Shown: positions 29,659 through 40,483 of the stretch, piece by piece
How positions within the stretch are numbered: the stretch's first letter is position 1
Layout: the number at the start of each line of letters is the position of its first letter
NCBI GenBank assembly: GCA_030038195.1
Contig: JASHPJ010000024.1
Location: forward strand, 38,332 to 102,331
Direction: 5' to 3'
From: Acidobacteriaceae bacterium
Lineage (GTDB): Bacteria > Acidobacteriota > Terriglobia > Terriglobales > Acidobacteriaceae
DNA: 64,000 nucleotides
Notes under the pieces: model-generated
Told to the model about the DNA's origin: nothing
Databases searched by the model: none
Seen by the model: only the letters and a program-made list of their open reading frames with translations
Translations under genes and position numbers: made by a program

Positions 29659-30345
29659 ATGATGCGCACGTGGTTTTTCTGCTGCCTGTTGTTTCTTGGG
29701 TTTGCGGTTCTTCTTTTTGCATGGAAAGGCAATGCGGCAACCAGGCAGCCGATTCCGCCGCCGGCAGAGGATCTGCCGCTCGCGCAGGCTTCCAGCAGCG
29801 CCACCGCCGTCTTTGCAGGTGGCTGCTTCTGGGGAACGCAGTCAGTCTTCGAGCGGGTGAAGGGTGTCATCGACACCACCGCAGGCTACGCCGGCGGCAC
29901 CGCGGCCACCGCAACTTACGCGCAGGTCACCACCGAGACCACCGGCCACGCCGAATCCGTGCGCGTGGTCTTCGATCCGTCGAAGATCACCTACGGCACG
30001 CTGCTGCGCATCTTCTTTTCCGTGGCGCACGATCCGACGCAGTTGAATCGGCAGGGCCCGGACGTAGGTCCCTCCTATCGCTCCGTCATCTTTTACCTGA
30101 ACGACGATCAGCGCCGCATCGCAACGGCATATATTGCGCAGCTTGACGCGGCCAAGGTCTTCCGCAAGCGGATCGTCACCGAAGTGACGCCGCTCAAGGG
30201 CTTCTATCGCGCGGAGGCGTATCACCAGGACTACGCGCTCCATAATCCGGACAATCCCTACATCCAGGTGTGCGACCGCCCCAAGATTGCCGAGCTGCGC
30301 AAGCAGTTCCCCGACCTGTTTGTGGAGTACACCGGCAAGCGCTGA
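29659..30345 (+). CDS. msrA: Peptide-methionine (S)-S-oxide reductase, exported/anchored
   Basis: AVFAGGCFWGTQSVFERVKGVIDTTAGYAGG; HAESVRVVFDPSKITYGTLL; N-terminal hydrophobic signal. Confidence 0.95.
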   Translation: MMRTWFFCCLLFLGFAVLLFAWKGNAATRQPIPPPAEDLPLAQASSSATAVFAGGCFWGTQSVFERVKGVIDTTAGYAGGTAATATYAQVTTETTGHAESVRVVFDPSKITYGTLLRIFFSVAHDPTQLNRQGPDVGPSYRSVIFYLNDDQRRIATAYIAQLDAAKVFRKRIVTEVTPLKGFYRAEAYHQDYALHNPDNPYIQVCDRPKIAELRKQFPDLFVEYTGKR

Positions 30346-30518
30346 GGCGTGCGCCAAAATCTCGGGATTGCCGGAATTTTCGTAGAGATGCTGCAAGCGG
30401 TCGAAGAGCCATGCATCGCCGATGGACGCCATGTATGGCATGTATGGATTGACGGAGTCCGAATCTATTCCTCCAGTTTGACATTGAACTGCGCGGAAGC
30501 GTTGTACGCTCGGCGGAA

Positions 30519-32681
30519 TCAGGCCGCCATCTGCGCGAGCCTACGCACGGTGAGCACCGTGATATCGTCTTCCTGGCCGAAGGACTTGGCCGCCTCTGCC
30601 AGGTAAAAGGCTGACTGGTTGCTCAGGTTGTGCACGCGGTCAAAGCCAAATAGCTCGCCGGAGGGCCGGCGCGCTTCCACGACGCCGTCCGAGAACAGCA
30701 GCACGCGGTCGCCGGGGTGCAGGTAGAGCCGCGTCTCCTCGTAGCTCACGTTGGGAATCACCCCCAGCGGCAGGCTGCCGGCAACGCCGATCTCCTGGCT
30801 GTTGAGATACGGCGGCAGATGGCCGGCATTGGCCAGCACAAGTTCGCCGCTGGCGCCGAACCACGCCGCCTGGCAGGTAGTAAAGCTCTCCGTGCCCACC
30901 AGCACACGGTTGAGTGACTCGAGGATTCTCACCGGATTGCGCTCGACCGTCCGACGCAGCGCGCCCATCAGCATCGAGACGTTCATGGCCGCCTTGAGGC
31001 CCTTGCCCGCCACGTCGCCAATCACCACCAGCATGCCGTCGGCGCCCAGCATCTGCACGTGGAAAAAATCGCCGCCCACTTCGTTGGCCGGGCTGTAGAT
31101 GGAATCGACTTCGAAGCCGGGTGTGGACGGCTTCTCCAGCGGGATAAGCAGCTCCTGCACGCTGCGCGCGGCGGCCAGCTCGCTGGTGACCCGCTCCTCG
31201 GTGCGCTGGATGCGCAGGAAGCGGAAAAAGATGATGAGGACGATGACCAGGATGCCGGTGAAGTCGGCGATGGACGCAAAGTGAATCGGGATGGGACCGG
31301 CCTGGATGGTGAGCGGGGAGCGGTAGTCGTGGCCGCCCCAATCGTTCATGCTGGCCATAACCACCGGTTCGACGACGCCGATGAGGCTGAGCACAAGCGG
31401 AATCAGCAGCAGGCCGGCTTCGAAGTTGCGCCGCCACGCCGCCGCGATGAGCGTAAGAAAGACAAAGAGCCACCATCCGGTGAGCCACACGAGGCTGCCC
31501 AGCACAAAGCCGGCGACAACAATGCCGATGAAGCGCGCGTGGCCGATCATCAGCAGCGTGGGGCCCACGCCAGCGAGAATTGGCGAGGTGTAGCGCAGCA
31601 CGCGGATATACCAGCGGCGCGGCAGCGCCAGGAATGCAACCAGGAACTCGAAGAAAAGATAAGCGGAGACCAGCACCAGTTCGAGCATGAGCGCGGCGTA
31701 CCACAGGCTGTCGAGCCGCGCCGAGCTGCCGGCCAGCTCGACGAATCCGATGGGCGCCTGCACCAGCTCGTGTAGCGCCAGCCACAGGTACTCGGAGTGT
31801 CCCCTCTGCGAGAAGTAAAGGGCAAAGAGAAAAAGCACCAGGACGATGAGCAGAACCGAGTAGACCAGCCGCGGCAGGCGCTCATAAAGGCTGCGATTCT
31901 GCCACAGGGTCAGCTCGCGCTCCAGGTCGTCGCGGTCGCCCAGCATCAGGTTGCGGCCGGCGAAGAACGTCGTGTACGAGCCGTGGCCGAAGGGGATGTA
32001 AATGGTGCGCACGGCCAGCGTGAGCGAGGTGACCGAGGGGTCGATATTGAGGTCGTAAAGCCGCGAGATGAGCTGATAACGCTGCGGATCGCTGCCGTGC
32101 GGGCCTTCGGGAAGAATCTCCTTGCCGTTGGCGAAGACCTCCGCGCCCGGACCGGTGGAGCCCACGCCGAGCGAGGTATTCTGCGAAACCGGAATCTCGA
32201 TGAACAGGGCGACGGGTCCGTGGTCTGCGGCCAGCTTGATGTGCAGCCGGAACCAGGCATAGCGCTGGCCGTGGTCAGTGGGGGCCAGGACATCGGCGTC
32301 TTCTCCGCTCACTTCGACATGAATCTTGCCGTCCTGCTCCGCGGGCGCGGACGGCTGGTCCATCCGGTCTACGTCGGGAACCTCTTCCATGAACGCCTGC
32401 GCGCCGCGGACGGCCCATCCCGAGTCGTCGAAGTCGGGCTTGGCGGCTGCCGGATCGGCCGTAATGCCCACGCGCCAGTCCTTGTCCAGCAGGACGGGCG
32501 AGCCGATGCTGGTGGCGTCAAAAACCAGGTCCGGCGGCTTGGCAGTCGGCGGTCTGGCCCCGCCGCGGGCGTGCAACTTCCCTCCCTGCACGGGGATATG
32601 CCGTGAAGGTACGGCCTGGGAGGCAAGCTGCGCCACCGCCAGAACGGCCATTGCAACCATGGTCAGGAACGCTCGCCGCAA
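30519..32681 (-). CDS. Membrane SpoIIE/PP2C-type serine phosphatase
   Basis: 7-8 TM region followed by EVGGDFFHVQMLGADGMLVVIGDVAGKGLKAAMNVSMLMGALR, LLFSDGVVEAR, FGQEDDITVLTV. Confidence 0.93.
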   Translation of the reverse strand: MRRAFLTMVAMAVLAVAQLASQAVPSRHIPVQGGKLHARGGARPPTAKPPDLVFDATSIGSPVLLDKDWRVGITADPAAAKPDFDDSGWAVRGAQAFMEEVPDVDRMDQPSAPAEQDGKIHVEVSGEDADVLAPTDHGQRYAWFRLHIKLAADHGPVALFIEIPVSQNTSLGVGSTGPGAEVFANGKEILPEGPHGSDPQRYQLISRLYDLNIDPSVTSLTLAVRTIYIPFGHGSYTTFFAGRNLMLGDRDDLERELTLWQNRSLYERLPRLVYSVLLIVLVLFLFALYFSQRGHSEYLWLALHELVQAPIGFVELAGSSARLDSLWYAALMLELVLVSAYLFFEFLVAFLALPRRWYIRVLRYTSPILAGVGPTLLMIGHARFIGIVVAGFVLGSLVWLTGWWLFVFLTLIAAAWRRNFEAGLLLIPLVLSLIGVVEPVVMASMNDWGGHDYRSPLTIQAGPIPIHFASIADFTGILVIVLIIFFRFLRIQRTEERVTSELAAARSVQELLIPLEKPSTPGFEVDSIYSPANEVGGDFFHVQMLGADGMLVVIGDVAGKGLKAAMNVSMLMGALRRTVERNPVRILESLNRVLVGTESFTTCQAAWFGASGELVLANAGHLPPYLNSQEIGVAGSLPLGVIPNVSYEETRLYLHPGDRVLLFSDGVVEARRPSGELFGFDRVHNLSNQSAFYLAEAAKSFGQEDDITVLTVRRLAQMAA

Positions 32682-32887
32682 ACCATCCTCCGGGCTCTGT
32701 GTTCTTCACTTTAAAGCAGCGGGTGGCCGGCTCCCAAGACCGCGTAAGCAGGATTTTTGCGGTGGTGCTGCCGCAGCAGAAGGAGATTTTACACATCCGC
32801 TGCAAAACTGCTTCCCATTTGTCACCGAACAGGCGGATACTAGCGTCTAACACAACGGAGCGAAGCGGCACGGGCCGGAGGTGTGGC

Positions 32888-34258
32888 ATGAAGGCAGATC
32901 GCACGGGTTTTCTGACGGCGGTTCTGGCGACAATGGCGATGGCGCTGGGCACAGGACTGTGGGCACAGTCCACCACATCGACATCGACCAGCAGTTCGAC
33001 CACCACTGCAAATGGATCGCAAACCTCCACCGCCCAGCCCAGCCAGCCTGCGGCGCAGCCCGGTGCTACGGCCCAGCCGGCTCCGGGGACCACCCCCGTG
33101 GGCGGTGATCAGGCTGCCCCGGCCAAGCCGTCTGACGACAAGACGGCCACGGCGTCAGATAATGCGAAGCCTGCCCCCGGCACCACCCCGGTCGGCGGCG
33201 ATCAGGCTGCCCCGCCCAGCGACAAGAAGGACAAGGACAAGGTTGACAAGGACGACGCCAAGGTCGATCCCGAAAAGGTGGTCGATCCCGGCAGCGCCAT
33301 GATCAAGGTCAAGCCCGGCAGTATTGAAGACGTAAGCGCCGTCGGCAATCGCGACATCGGCGGACGCGGACTGGGCAACTGGTACTCGACCGACAGCGAG
33401 ATCAAGATGGGCAAGCAGTACGCCGACGAGATCGAGAAGAGCACCCGCTTCATCACCGATCCGGTGATCGACGAGTACGTGAACCGCATCGGCCAGAACA
33501 TCGTGAAGAACTCCGACTGCAAGGTGCCGTTCACCATCAAGGTGATCGACTCGGACGAGATCAATGCCATGGCGCTGCCCGGCGGCTTCTTCTATGTCAA
33601 CTCCGGGCTGATTCTGGCGGCGGACGAGGAAGCGGAACTGGCCGGCGTGATGGCCCACGAAGTGGCCCACGTCTGCGCGCACCACGCAGCGCGCGAAATG
33701 ACCCGCGCCAACTACGCGCAGATCGGCATGGTGCCGCTCATCATGATGACCGGCTACACCTGGACGGGTTACGGCATCTATGAGGCCGCCCAGCTCGCCA
33801 TCCCCATCACTTTCCTCGAGTTCTCGCGCGAGTTCGAGGCGCAGGCTGACTACCTGGGCGTGCAGTACATGTACCGCGCCGGCTACGATCCACAGGCCTT
33901 CATCAGCTTCTTTGAGAAGATTCAGGCTCTTGAGAAGCGCAAGCCCGGCCTGGTAGCCAAGGCATTCTCTGACCATCCCCAGACCCCGGACCGCATCCTG
34001 CACACACAGGAGGAGATCGCGCAGATTCTCCCCGCCCGCGACGAGTACACGGTCACGACCTCGGAGTTTGACGACATCAAGGCGAGGCTGGCGCGGATCG
34101 AGAACAAGCGCCGCCTGACTGACACCAAGGGCATCACGCGGCCCTCGCTGCGGCGCGCCAGCAACAACCCCAACGACTCCGGCGACCAGGCAGGCGACGA
34201 CGGCTCCAGCAACCCAACCGACCAGCCCACCCTGCATCGCCGCGAAGACCAGAACTAA
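32888..34258 (+). CDS. M48 family metalloprotease (secreted)
   Basis: Zn motif GVMAHEVAHVCAHHAAR; signal peptide MKADRTGFLTAVLATMAMALGTGLWAQ; duplicated PAPGTTPVGGDQAAP segment. Confidence 0.92.
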   Translation: MKADRTGFLTAVLATMAMALGTGLWAQSTTSTSTSSSTTTANGSQTSTAQPSQPAAQPGATAQPAPGTTPVGGDQAAPAKPSDDKTATASDNAKPAPGTTPVGGDQAAPPSDKKDKDKVDKDDAKVDPEKVVDPGSAMIKVKPGSIEDVSAVGNRDIGGRGLGNWYSTDSEIKMGKQYADEIEKSTRFITDPVIDEYVNRIGQNIVKNSDCKVPFTIKVIDSDEINAMALPGGFFYVNSGLILAADEEAELAGVMAHEVAHVCAHHAAREMTRANYAQIGMVPLIMMTGYTWTGYGIYEAAQLAIPITFLEFSREFEAQADYLGVQYMYRAGYDPQAFISFFEKIQALEKRKPGLVAKAFSDHPQTPDRILHTQEEIAQILPARDEYTVTTSEFDDIKARLARIENKRRLTDTKGITRPSLRRASNNPNDSGDQAGDDGSSNPTDQPTLHRREDQN

Positions 34259-34648
34259 CCCGGAACCCCGGCTTTACCCGGAGCAGCTCACCCATGGGCG
34301 AGCTGCTCTTGTCTGCATCTTCGTTTGCAAAAACTCCCAGGAAAGCACGAAGTGCCAGGGCACGGCTTCCTATTCCCAGGGCCGTCCGCAACCTTACCAG
34401 CATCGATCACGCACCATCCGTCGCAACAACCCAACTTCTTGGGCCAACCCACTCTCTGTCCGCAACCGGCTGTATTTTCCCTCCAAAAGCCGCCCGACCG
34501 CCGCCCGGATCCACGCACCAAAGCCCATGAATTTCCTTCAATTTCCGGAAATTCCTTGAATTGGCGGGTGAAATCGCGCTATATACAAAGCTACCGGCAG
34601 ATTTGCCGGAATCCTGCCCTCGGGGACCTTTCCATTCAGGAGGCAATC

Positions 34649-34915
34649 ATGCGCAACGCCGCCGTCCGCTCCAACCTGCTTGTTCCGGAAGTACGCGAGG
34701 TCATGGATATCCGCCAGGCCTCGGACTACCTCGGCATCTCGCCCGATACGCTCTACAAATACGCCTCCGAGGGCTTTGTGCCTGCTTTCAAGCTCGGCAA
34801 CCGCTGGCGCTTCAAGCGTTCCCGCCTCGACGAGTGGATGGACCGCCAGTCCGACATGCAGAACCCCGCCGAAGTCGACCCGACCAAAAAGAAGCCTGTC
34901 CAGCCCGCGCTGTAA
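34649..34915 (+). CDS. Excisionase/MerR-type helix-turn-helix DNA-binding protein
   Basis: MDIRQASDYLGISPDTLYKYASEGFVPAFKLGNRWRFKRSRLDEWM; AGGAGG RBS upstream. Confidence 0.88.
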   Translation: MRNAAVRSNLLVPEVREVMDIRQASDYLGISPDTLYKYASEGFVPAFKLGNRWRFKRSRLDEWMDRQSDMQNPAEVDPTKKKPVQPAL

Positions 34916-34921
34916 AAGCAG

Positions 34922-34949
34922 GGATCAGGAAATAGGGAATAGGGATCAG
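34922..34949. repeat. Heptanucleotide array (GGATCAG GAAATAG GGAATAG GGATCAG, reverse orientation)
   Basis: Four 7-mers just after the HTH gene stop. Confidence 0.7.
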
Positions 34950-34977
34950 CCCGTCGCCTGAGTGAGCGAACAAACCT

Positions 34978-35036
34978 TGTCATCGTGTTGAGCGTAGTCC
35001 GCCGCGGCAGAGAGCGTTCTCAAAGTAGGACACTGG
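34978..35036. repeat. Family 1 element, partial copy C
   Basis: TGTCATCGTGTTGAGCGTAG...GCGTTCTCAAAGTAGGACACTGG. Confidence 0.45.
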
Positions 35037-35058
35037 AAATCCTGCCACTACGAACCGA

Positions 35059-35121
35059 CCACTGACAACTGACCCCTATTCACTCATCCCTATTCCTCGA
35101 CCCTTGCCCCTGACCCCTGTG
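35059..35121. repeat. Heptanucleotide array (nine degenerate 7-mers)
   Basis: CCACTGA CAACTGA CCCCTAT TCACTCA TCCCTAT TCCTCGA CCCTTGC CCCTGAC CCCTGTG, ending 14 bp before the next CDS. Confidence 0.7.
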
Positions 35122-35135
35122 ATACAACTGACCGA

Positions 35136-36227
35136 GTGGACCACCTCCGCCGCATGGGCGCGCTGCGCCGCAAGCTCTCTCGCGCCGGGCTCTCCGGCCT
35201 GCTCGTTACCCATCTTCCGGATGTCTGCTATCTCTGCGGCTTTACCGGCTCAAGTGCCGCGCTGGCTGTCACCCGCCGCGCCGCGCGCCTGTTTACGGAT
35301 GGCCGCTACGCCATCCAGGCCAACGAAGAGGTAAAGGCCGCGCGCGTCCAGATCGGCTCCAGTTCGCCGGCTGTGGCTGCCGTGCAATGGCTGGCCGCGC
35401 AGCCGGGCGTGGAGACGGCAGGGTACGATCCCACCCGAACCACCGTAGCCGAGCTGGCCAACTGGAGGGCTGCGCTGCCTGCGCGGCTGCGGCGCAGCTT
35501 TCTCTCCGCGCTGCCGGCACCGTTCGTCGAGCTACTGCGCTGCGTCAAGGATCAGGATGAGCTGGCGTTGATGGCCGAGGCCGCGCACCTCGGCTGCCGG
35601 CTCTTCGACCACATCCTCAAATTCATCCGCCCTGGCATCCCCGAGCTTGAAGTGGCCGCCGAGTTGGAGCACCGCGCACGCCTGCTGGGCGCAGAGGGCA
35701 TGTCGTTTGAGACCATCGTGGCCTCGGGCGCACGGTCGGCGCTGCCGCATGGCCGGGCCACGGAGCAGCCGCTGCCCCGCCGGGGGTTTCTGACCCTCGA
35801 CTTCGGTATAATCCTCAAGGGTTACTGTTCTGACATGACGCGGACCGTCTTCCTGGGCAAGCCAAAACCCGGCGAGCGGCATGCATACCAGTCGGTTCTT
35901 GAGGCCCAGCAGGCGGCGGTGGCCGCGGTTACGGCAGGCATAAGCTGCGGAGAAGTGGACGAGGCCGCACGCAGCGTCCTGCGCAGGCAGAGGCTGGCCG
36001 AGGCATTCACTCACTCCACCGGCCACGGCGTGGGCCTGGAGATTCACGAGTTGCCGCGCGTGGGCGCGGGACAGGCAACTCGGCTGGCCGCCGGCATGGT
36101 CATTACCATCGAGCCGGGAATCTATCTGCCCGGCCGGTATGGAGTGCGCATCGAAGATATGGTGACGGTGACGCGCAATGGCGGCGAGGTGCTGACGCAT
36201 TCCCCCAAAGCGCTCATCGAGCTGTGA
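35136..36227 (+). CDS. Aminopeptidase P / Xaa-Pro dipeptidase family (M24)
   Basis: LTLDFGIILKGYCSDMTRT, HSTGHGVGLEIHELPRV, GMVITIEPGIYLPGRYGVRIEDMV. Confidence 0.95.
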   Translation: MDHLRRMGALRRKLSRAGLSGLLVTHLPDVCYLCGFTGSSAALAVTRRAARLFTDGRYAIQANEEVKAARVQIGSSSPAVAAVQWLAAQPGVETAGYDPTRTTVAELANWRAALPARLRRSFLSALPAPFVELLRCVKDQDELALMAEAAHLGCRLFDHILKFIRPGIPELEVAAELEHRARLLGAEGMSFETIVASGARSALPHGRATEQPLPRRGFLTLDFGIILKGYCSDMTRTVFLGKPKPGERHAYQSVLEAQQAAVAAVTAGISCGEVDEAARSVLRRQRLAEAFTHSTGHGVGLEIHELPRVGAGQATRLAAGMVITIEPGIYLPGRYGVRIEDMVTVTRNGGEVLTHSPKALIEL

Positions 36228-36314
36228 GCCGAGATTGTTGATTTTGGCTTTGATTCTGGCTTCTACCGATTTTTGTGAACCACTCCGCCTGCGCGCGGAT
36301 GCGTTAAGGAACGA

Positions 36315-36812
36315 ATGAAACCACAGGATATCCAAGACCTGAAGCAACTGATCGAGTTCCTGAAGCAATATCAGGTGGCCGAGTTCGATCTGGACCGCGG
36401 CGACCTGAAGATCCGGCTCAAGTTCAACCAGCAGGAGAGTGCCCCGCCGGCACTGGGCGATCTGGCCCGGCTGCTGCAGCAGGCTCCCGCAGCCGCTGCT
36501 GCAACGCCTCCGGCTGCGCCGCCGGCCGCAGCGCCCGCGGCGCCCGCTCCAGCCGCTGCGCCGGCCGAAGAGCTGCACATCGTCAAGTCGCCCATTGTTG
36601 GCACGTTCTACGCGTCGCCTTCGCCCGGCGCTTCGTCGTTCGTCTCGCCCGGCGACCACGTAGAAAAGGGCCAGGTAATCTGCATCGTCGAAGCCATGAA
36701 GCTGATGAACGAGATCGAGTCAGACGTTTCAGGTGAAATCATCAAGTGCCTGGTCACCAACGGCCAGCCCGTAGAATTCGGCCAGCCGTTGTTTGCCGTA
36801 AGGCCATCGTAA
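36315..36812 (+). CDS. accB: Acetyl-CoA carboxylase biotin carboxyl carrier protein
   Basis: CIVEAMKLMNEIESD biotinylation motif; Ala/Pro-rich linker. Confidence 0.97.
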   Translation: MKPQDIQDLKQLIEFLKQYQVAEFDLDRGDLKIRLKFNQQESAPPALGDLARLLQQAPAAAAATPPAAPPAAAPAAPAPAAAPAEELHIVKSPIVGTFYASPSPGASSFVSPGDHVEKGQVICIVEAMKLMNEIESDVSGEIIKCLVTNGQPVEFGQPLFAVRPS

Positions 36813-36943
36813 AGCGGAGCTAGCGGTGTTAGCGTTGTCAGCGGAGTTAGCAAAAACAAAGAAGCTTCTCCGCTTGACATCAGGCTCTTTGGATAGAGAT
36901 CGAAACTAACTCCGCTAACGCCGCTGGCTCCGCTAATACCGCT
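36813..36943. repeat. Inverted repeat of 9-bp units in the accB-accC spacer
   Basis: Left 36813..36850 and right 36906..36943 arms pair 29/38; arms are made of TTAGCGGAG/TTAGCGGTG-like 9-mers. Confidence 0.75.
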
Positions 36944-36956
36944 TTCAAGGTAAGCC

Positions 36957-38327
<1,371 letters not shown>

Positions 38328-38530
38328 ATTCAGCTCCAACAGGCGAACAAAATCTCCGTGCCCCATCCTTTCCGTGTCTGCCGCCGTAGCGGACCGTGGC
38401 GGATTTTTGTCGACAGAATCCGAGTCCACAAATCTTCGTATTTTCCGCTCCCACTTTTCTTGCCGAAAATTAGCTTTCTTCCCGTTACCCTTGCCTGTAT
38501 AAGTTCTGTTGAGCAGGAAAGGGTACGGTC

Positions 38531-39262
38531 ATGAGCGTTGAGATTACGACCCTGCAGCTCTCGCAGGTCATCACCGCCATTGGAGGCCTGGGAACCGCAG
38601 CCTTCGGTCTCCTCGAGGCATTGAAGCCGTTCTTCGGCTCCATCAACCGTATGGGCCTCAGCCATATTCAAAACACCGTCTCCGCTCTCACCCCCAGCCA
38701 GAGCGGCGATGGCCTGCCGCCCGACCCGGTGAACGCGCTGCCCCGGCACGGTATTCTGGCCACCATCGAGGCCAATTGGGTCAACGGTGCCGATCTCGCC
38801 GCGCAGAAGGCCGTTGCCAAGTCGCTCGTCAAGCTGCACCTCGGCCCCGGCACGGCCGCGGCGGTGGCCAAGAATGTCAACGTCGATCCGGACACGCTCC
38901 ATTCCATCGCCGTCAAAACGCTGGCCGGCACGCCGCTGGAGCAGGCCGAAAGCGACGTCTTCTCGCGCTTCGACCTGATTGTGACGGCCATGCTGGACGA
39001 AGCCTATCAGCTCTCCGACCAGATATTCCGCAATGGAATGCGCACGCTGGCCGCGGTGCTGGCCGTGTTGCTGGCGCTGGCCGGAGCCGTAGGACTAGAA
39101 GGCCGGCAACTGTTCCAGCACGGGCATCTGCGTGATATTGTGCTGGCCCTGCTGGTGGGACTGCTGGCCACCCCGCTGGCGCCCATCGCCAAGGACCTGT
39201 CCAGCGCGCTGGCTACGGCGGTCAACACCATGCAGGCGGTGAAGAAGGTGCTTCCGCGATGA
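38531..39262 (+). CDS. Hypothetical membrane protein
   Basis: 243 aa with C-terminal TM pair (TLAAVLAVLLALAGAVG; IVLALLVGLLATPLAPIA); stop overlaps next start (ATGA). Confidence 0.75.
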   Translation: MSVEITTLQLSQVITAIGGLGTAAFGLLEALKPFFGSINRMGLSHIQNTVSALTPSQSGDGLPPDPVNALPRHGILATIEANWVNGADLAAQKAVAKSLVKLHLGPGTAAAVAKNVNVDPDTLHSIAVKTLAGTPLEQAESDVFSRFDLIVTAMLDEAYQLSDQIFRNGMRTLAAVLAVLLALAGAVGLEGRQLFQHGHLRDIVLALLVGLLATPLAPIAKDLSSALATAVNTMQAVKKVLPR

Positions 39263-40122
39263 GCGTCTTTCTGAACACGCGCGCACTCGCCGGCGGCGGA
39301 GGCGTGGCTGCGGCCGTCGCCGCGTGCACGGCCGCTGTGGGCTCGTATGCGCCGCTCAGCCTGAACGGCCTGAGGAACTTCATTTATGGCAAGGACGTTC
39401 TCATCGCCACACACGGCTTCAACGTCAACCAGTCGGACGGCATCGAGTGCCTGTCGGAGTGGGAGCCGCTCTTGCAGCTTCCGTCTTCCGCGGCGTTTGT
39501 AGGGCTGCTCTGGCCGGGTGATTCAGACTCGATGTACGCACTGAGCTATCCCGTCGAGCCGGAGAACGCCATGCAGGCCGGCGTGATAGTGGGTCAGTTC
39601 GTCGACGCGAACTTTGCCGACGCGTCCAGCATCTCCTTTGCCGCGCACAGCCTGGGCAATCGCGTCATCCTTGCGGCTATCCGCAGCATGGCGCGGCGGG
39701 TGCGGTGTGCCATCCTCATGGCCGGAGCCATCTCGGACGACTGCCTCACCGCGGAGTTTTCTGACGTGCCAGGCAAGGTGGACTCCATCGCCGTGCTCTC
39801 GTCCATGAAGGACGAGGTGCTGCAGTGGGCGTTTCCGCTGGGTAACTTTGCCGCTGAGATTCTGGGCCGCGACCACCCCTGGTGGCAGTCGGCGCTGGGC
39901 CGCTTCGGGCCCGCAGTTGCGCCGCCCGACTTTGTGCCGCCCAACCGCATTCCGGACGAGTGGAACTACGGCCACCTCGACTATCTGCGCACCGACCCTC
40001 CGGCGCGCACATCCATTCCTCTGCCGACAACTGTGCCTGCCAGCGCCTCCACGCCGCTCGAAGGCGCTCCGGGATGGCAGCAGGCGTGGTCGGCCTCGTT
40101 TGTCGCCAGCCGCTTCCGCTGA
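39259..40122 (+). CDS. Alpha/beta-hydrolase fold protein
   Basis: DVLIATHGFNVNQSDG oxyanion-type segment; AAHSLGNRV nucleophile elbow; overlaps upstream gene by 4 bp. Confidence 0.75.
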   Translation: MSVFLNTRALAGGGGVAAAVAACTAAVGSYAPLSLNGLRNFIYGKDVLIATHGFNVNQSDGIECLSEWEPLLQLPSSAAFVGLLWPGDSDSMYALSYPVEPENAMQAGVIVGQFVDANFADASSISFAAHSLGNRVILAAIRSMARRVRCAILMAGAISDDCLTAEFSDVPGKVDSIAVLSSMKDEVLQWAFPLGNFAAEILGRDHPWWQSALGRFGPAVAPPDFVPPNRIPDEWNYGHLDYLRTDPPARTSIPLPTTVPASASTPLEGAPGWQQAWSASFVASRFR

Positions 40123-40165
40123 AGCTGAGCCGTGGCTCCGCTTGAGTAAAAGAGGATTGGCTTTC

Positions 40166-40320
40166 TAGAAGCTGTTTCAAAACCTGGTTTTGAAAGGACA
40201 CGACTTCAAATCTGCCCTGAGCCTGCCGAAGGGTGCCATAACGAAAGCAATAAAACTGCGGGCTTTAGCCTCTGAGGAAATGGTTCGGGGACGCGGAAGG
40301 AGGCTTTGAAACACCTTCTA
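40166..40320. repeat. Family 2 TIR element, copy 2 (155 bp)
   Basis: Ends TAGAAGCTGTTTCAAAACC / rc of GGCTTTGAAACACCTTCTA (TAGAAGGTGTTTCAAAGCC); interior shared with 14805..14895. Confidence 0.75.
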
Positions 40321-40373
40321 AGCTATATCGAAAATATGGATCGCCACTCAGTTACTGACAGATCAATTGAAAC

Positions 40374-40436
40374 ATTGTCATCTTGAGCGCAGTTGAGAGC
40401 GTATTTGTGATGCGAACTTAGGACTCAGGACACTGG
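40374..40436. repeat. Family 1 element, partial copy D
   Basis: TTGTCATCTTGAGCG...GTATTTGTGATGCGAACTTAGGACTCAGGACACTGG. Confidence 0.55.
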
Positions 40437-40483
40437 TTCGCAGCGGCGCGAATCCAACCGCGCCGCTTGGTAGTCTAATAGCT

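Noticed and set aside
33080-33215. Duplicated PAPGTTPVGGDQAAP segment in the M48 protease as a mobile insertion
   Set aside because: Only two in-frame copies in a low-complexity linker; ordinary slippage is sufficient.
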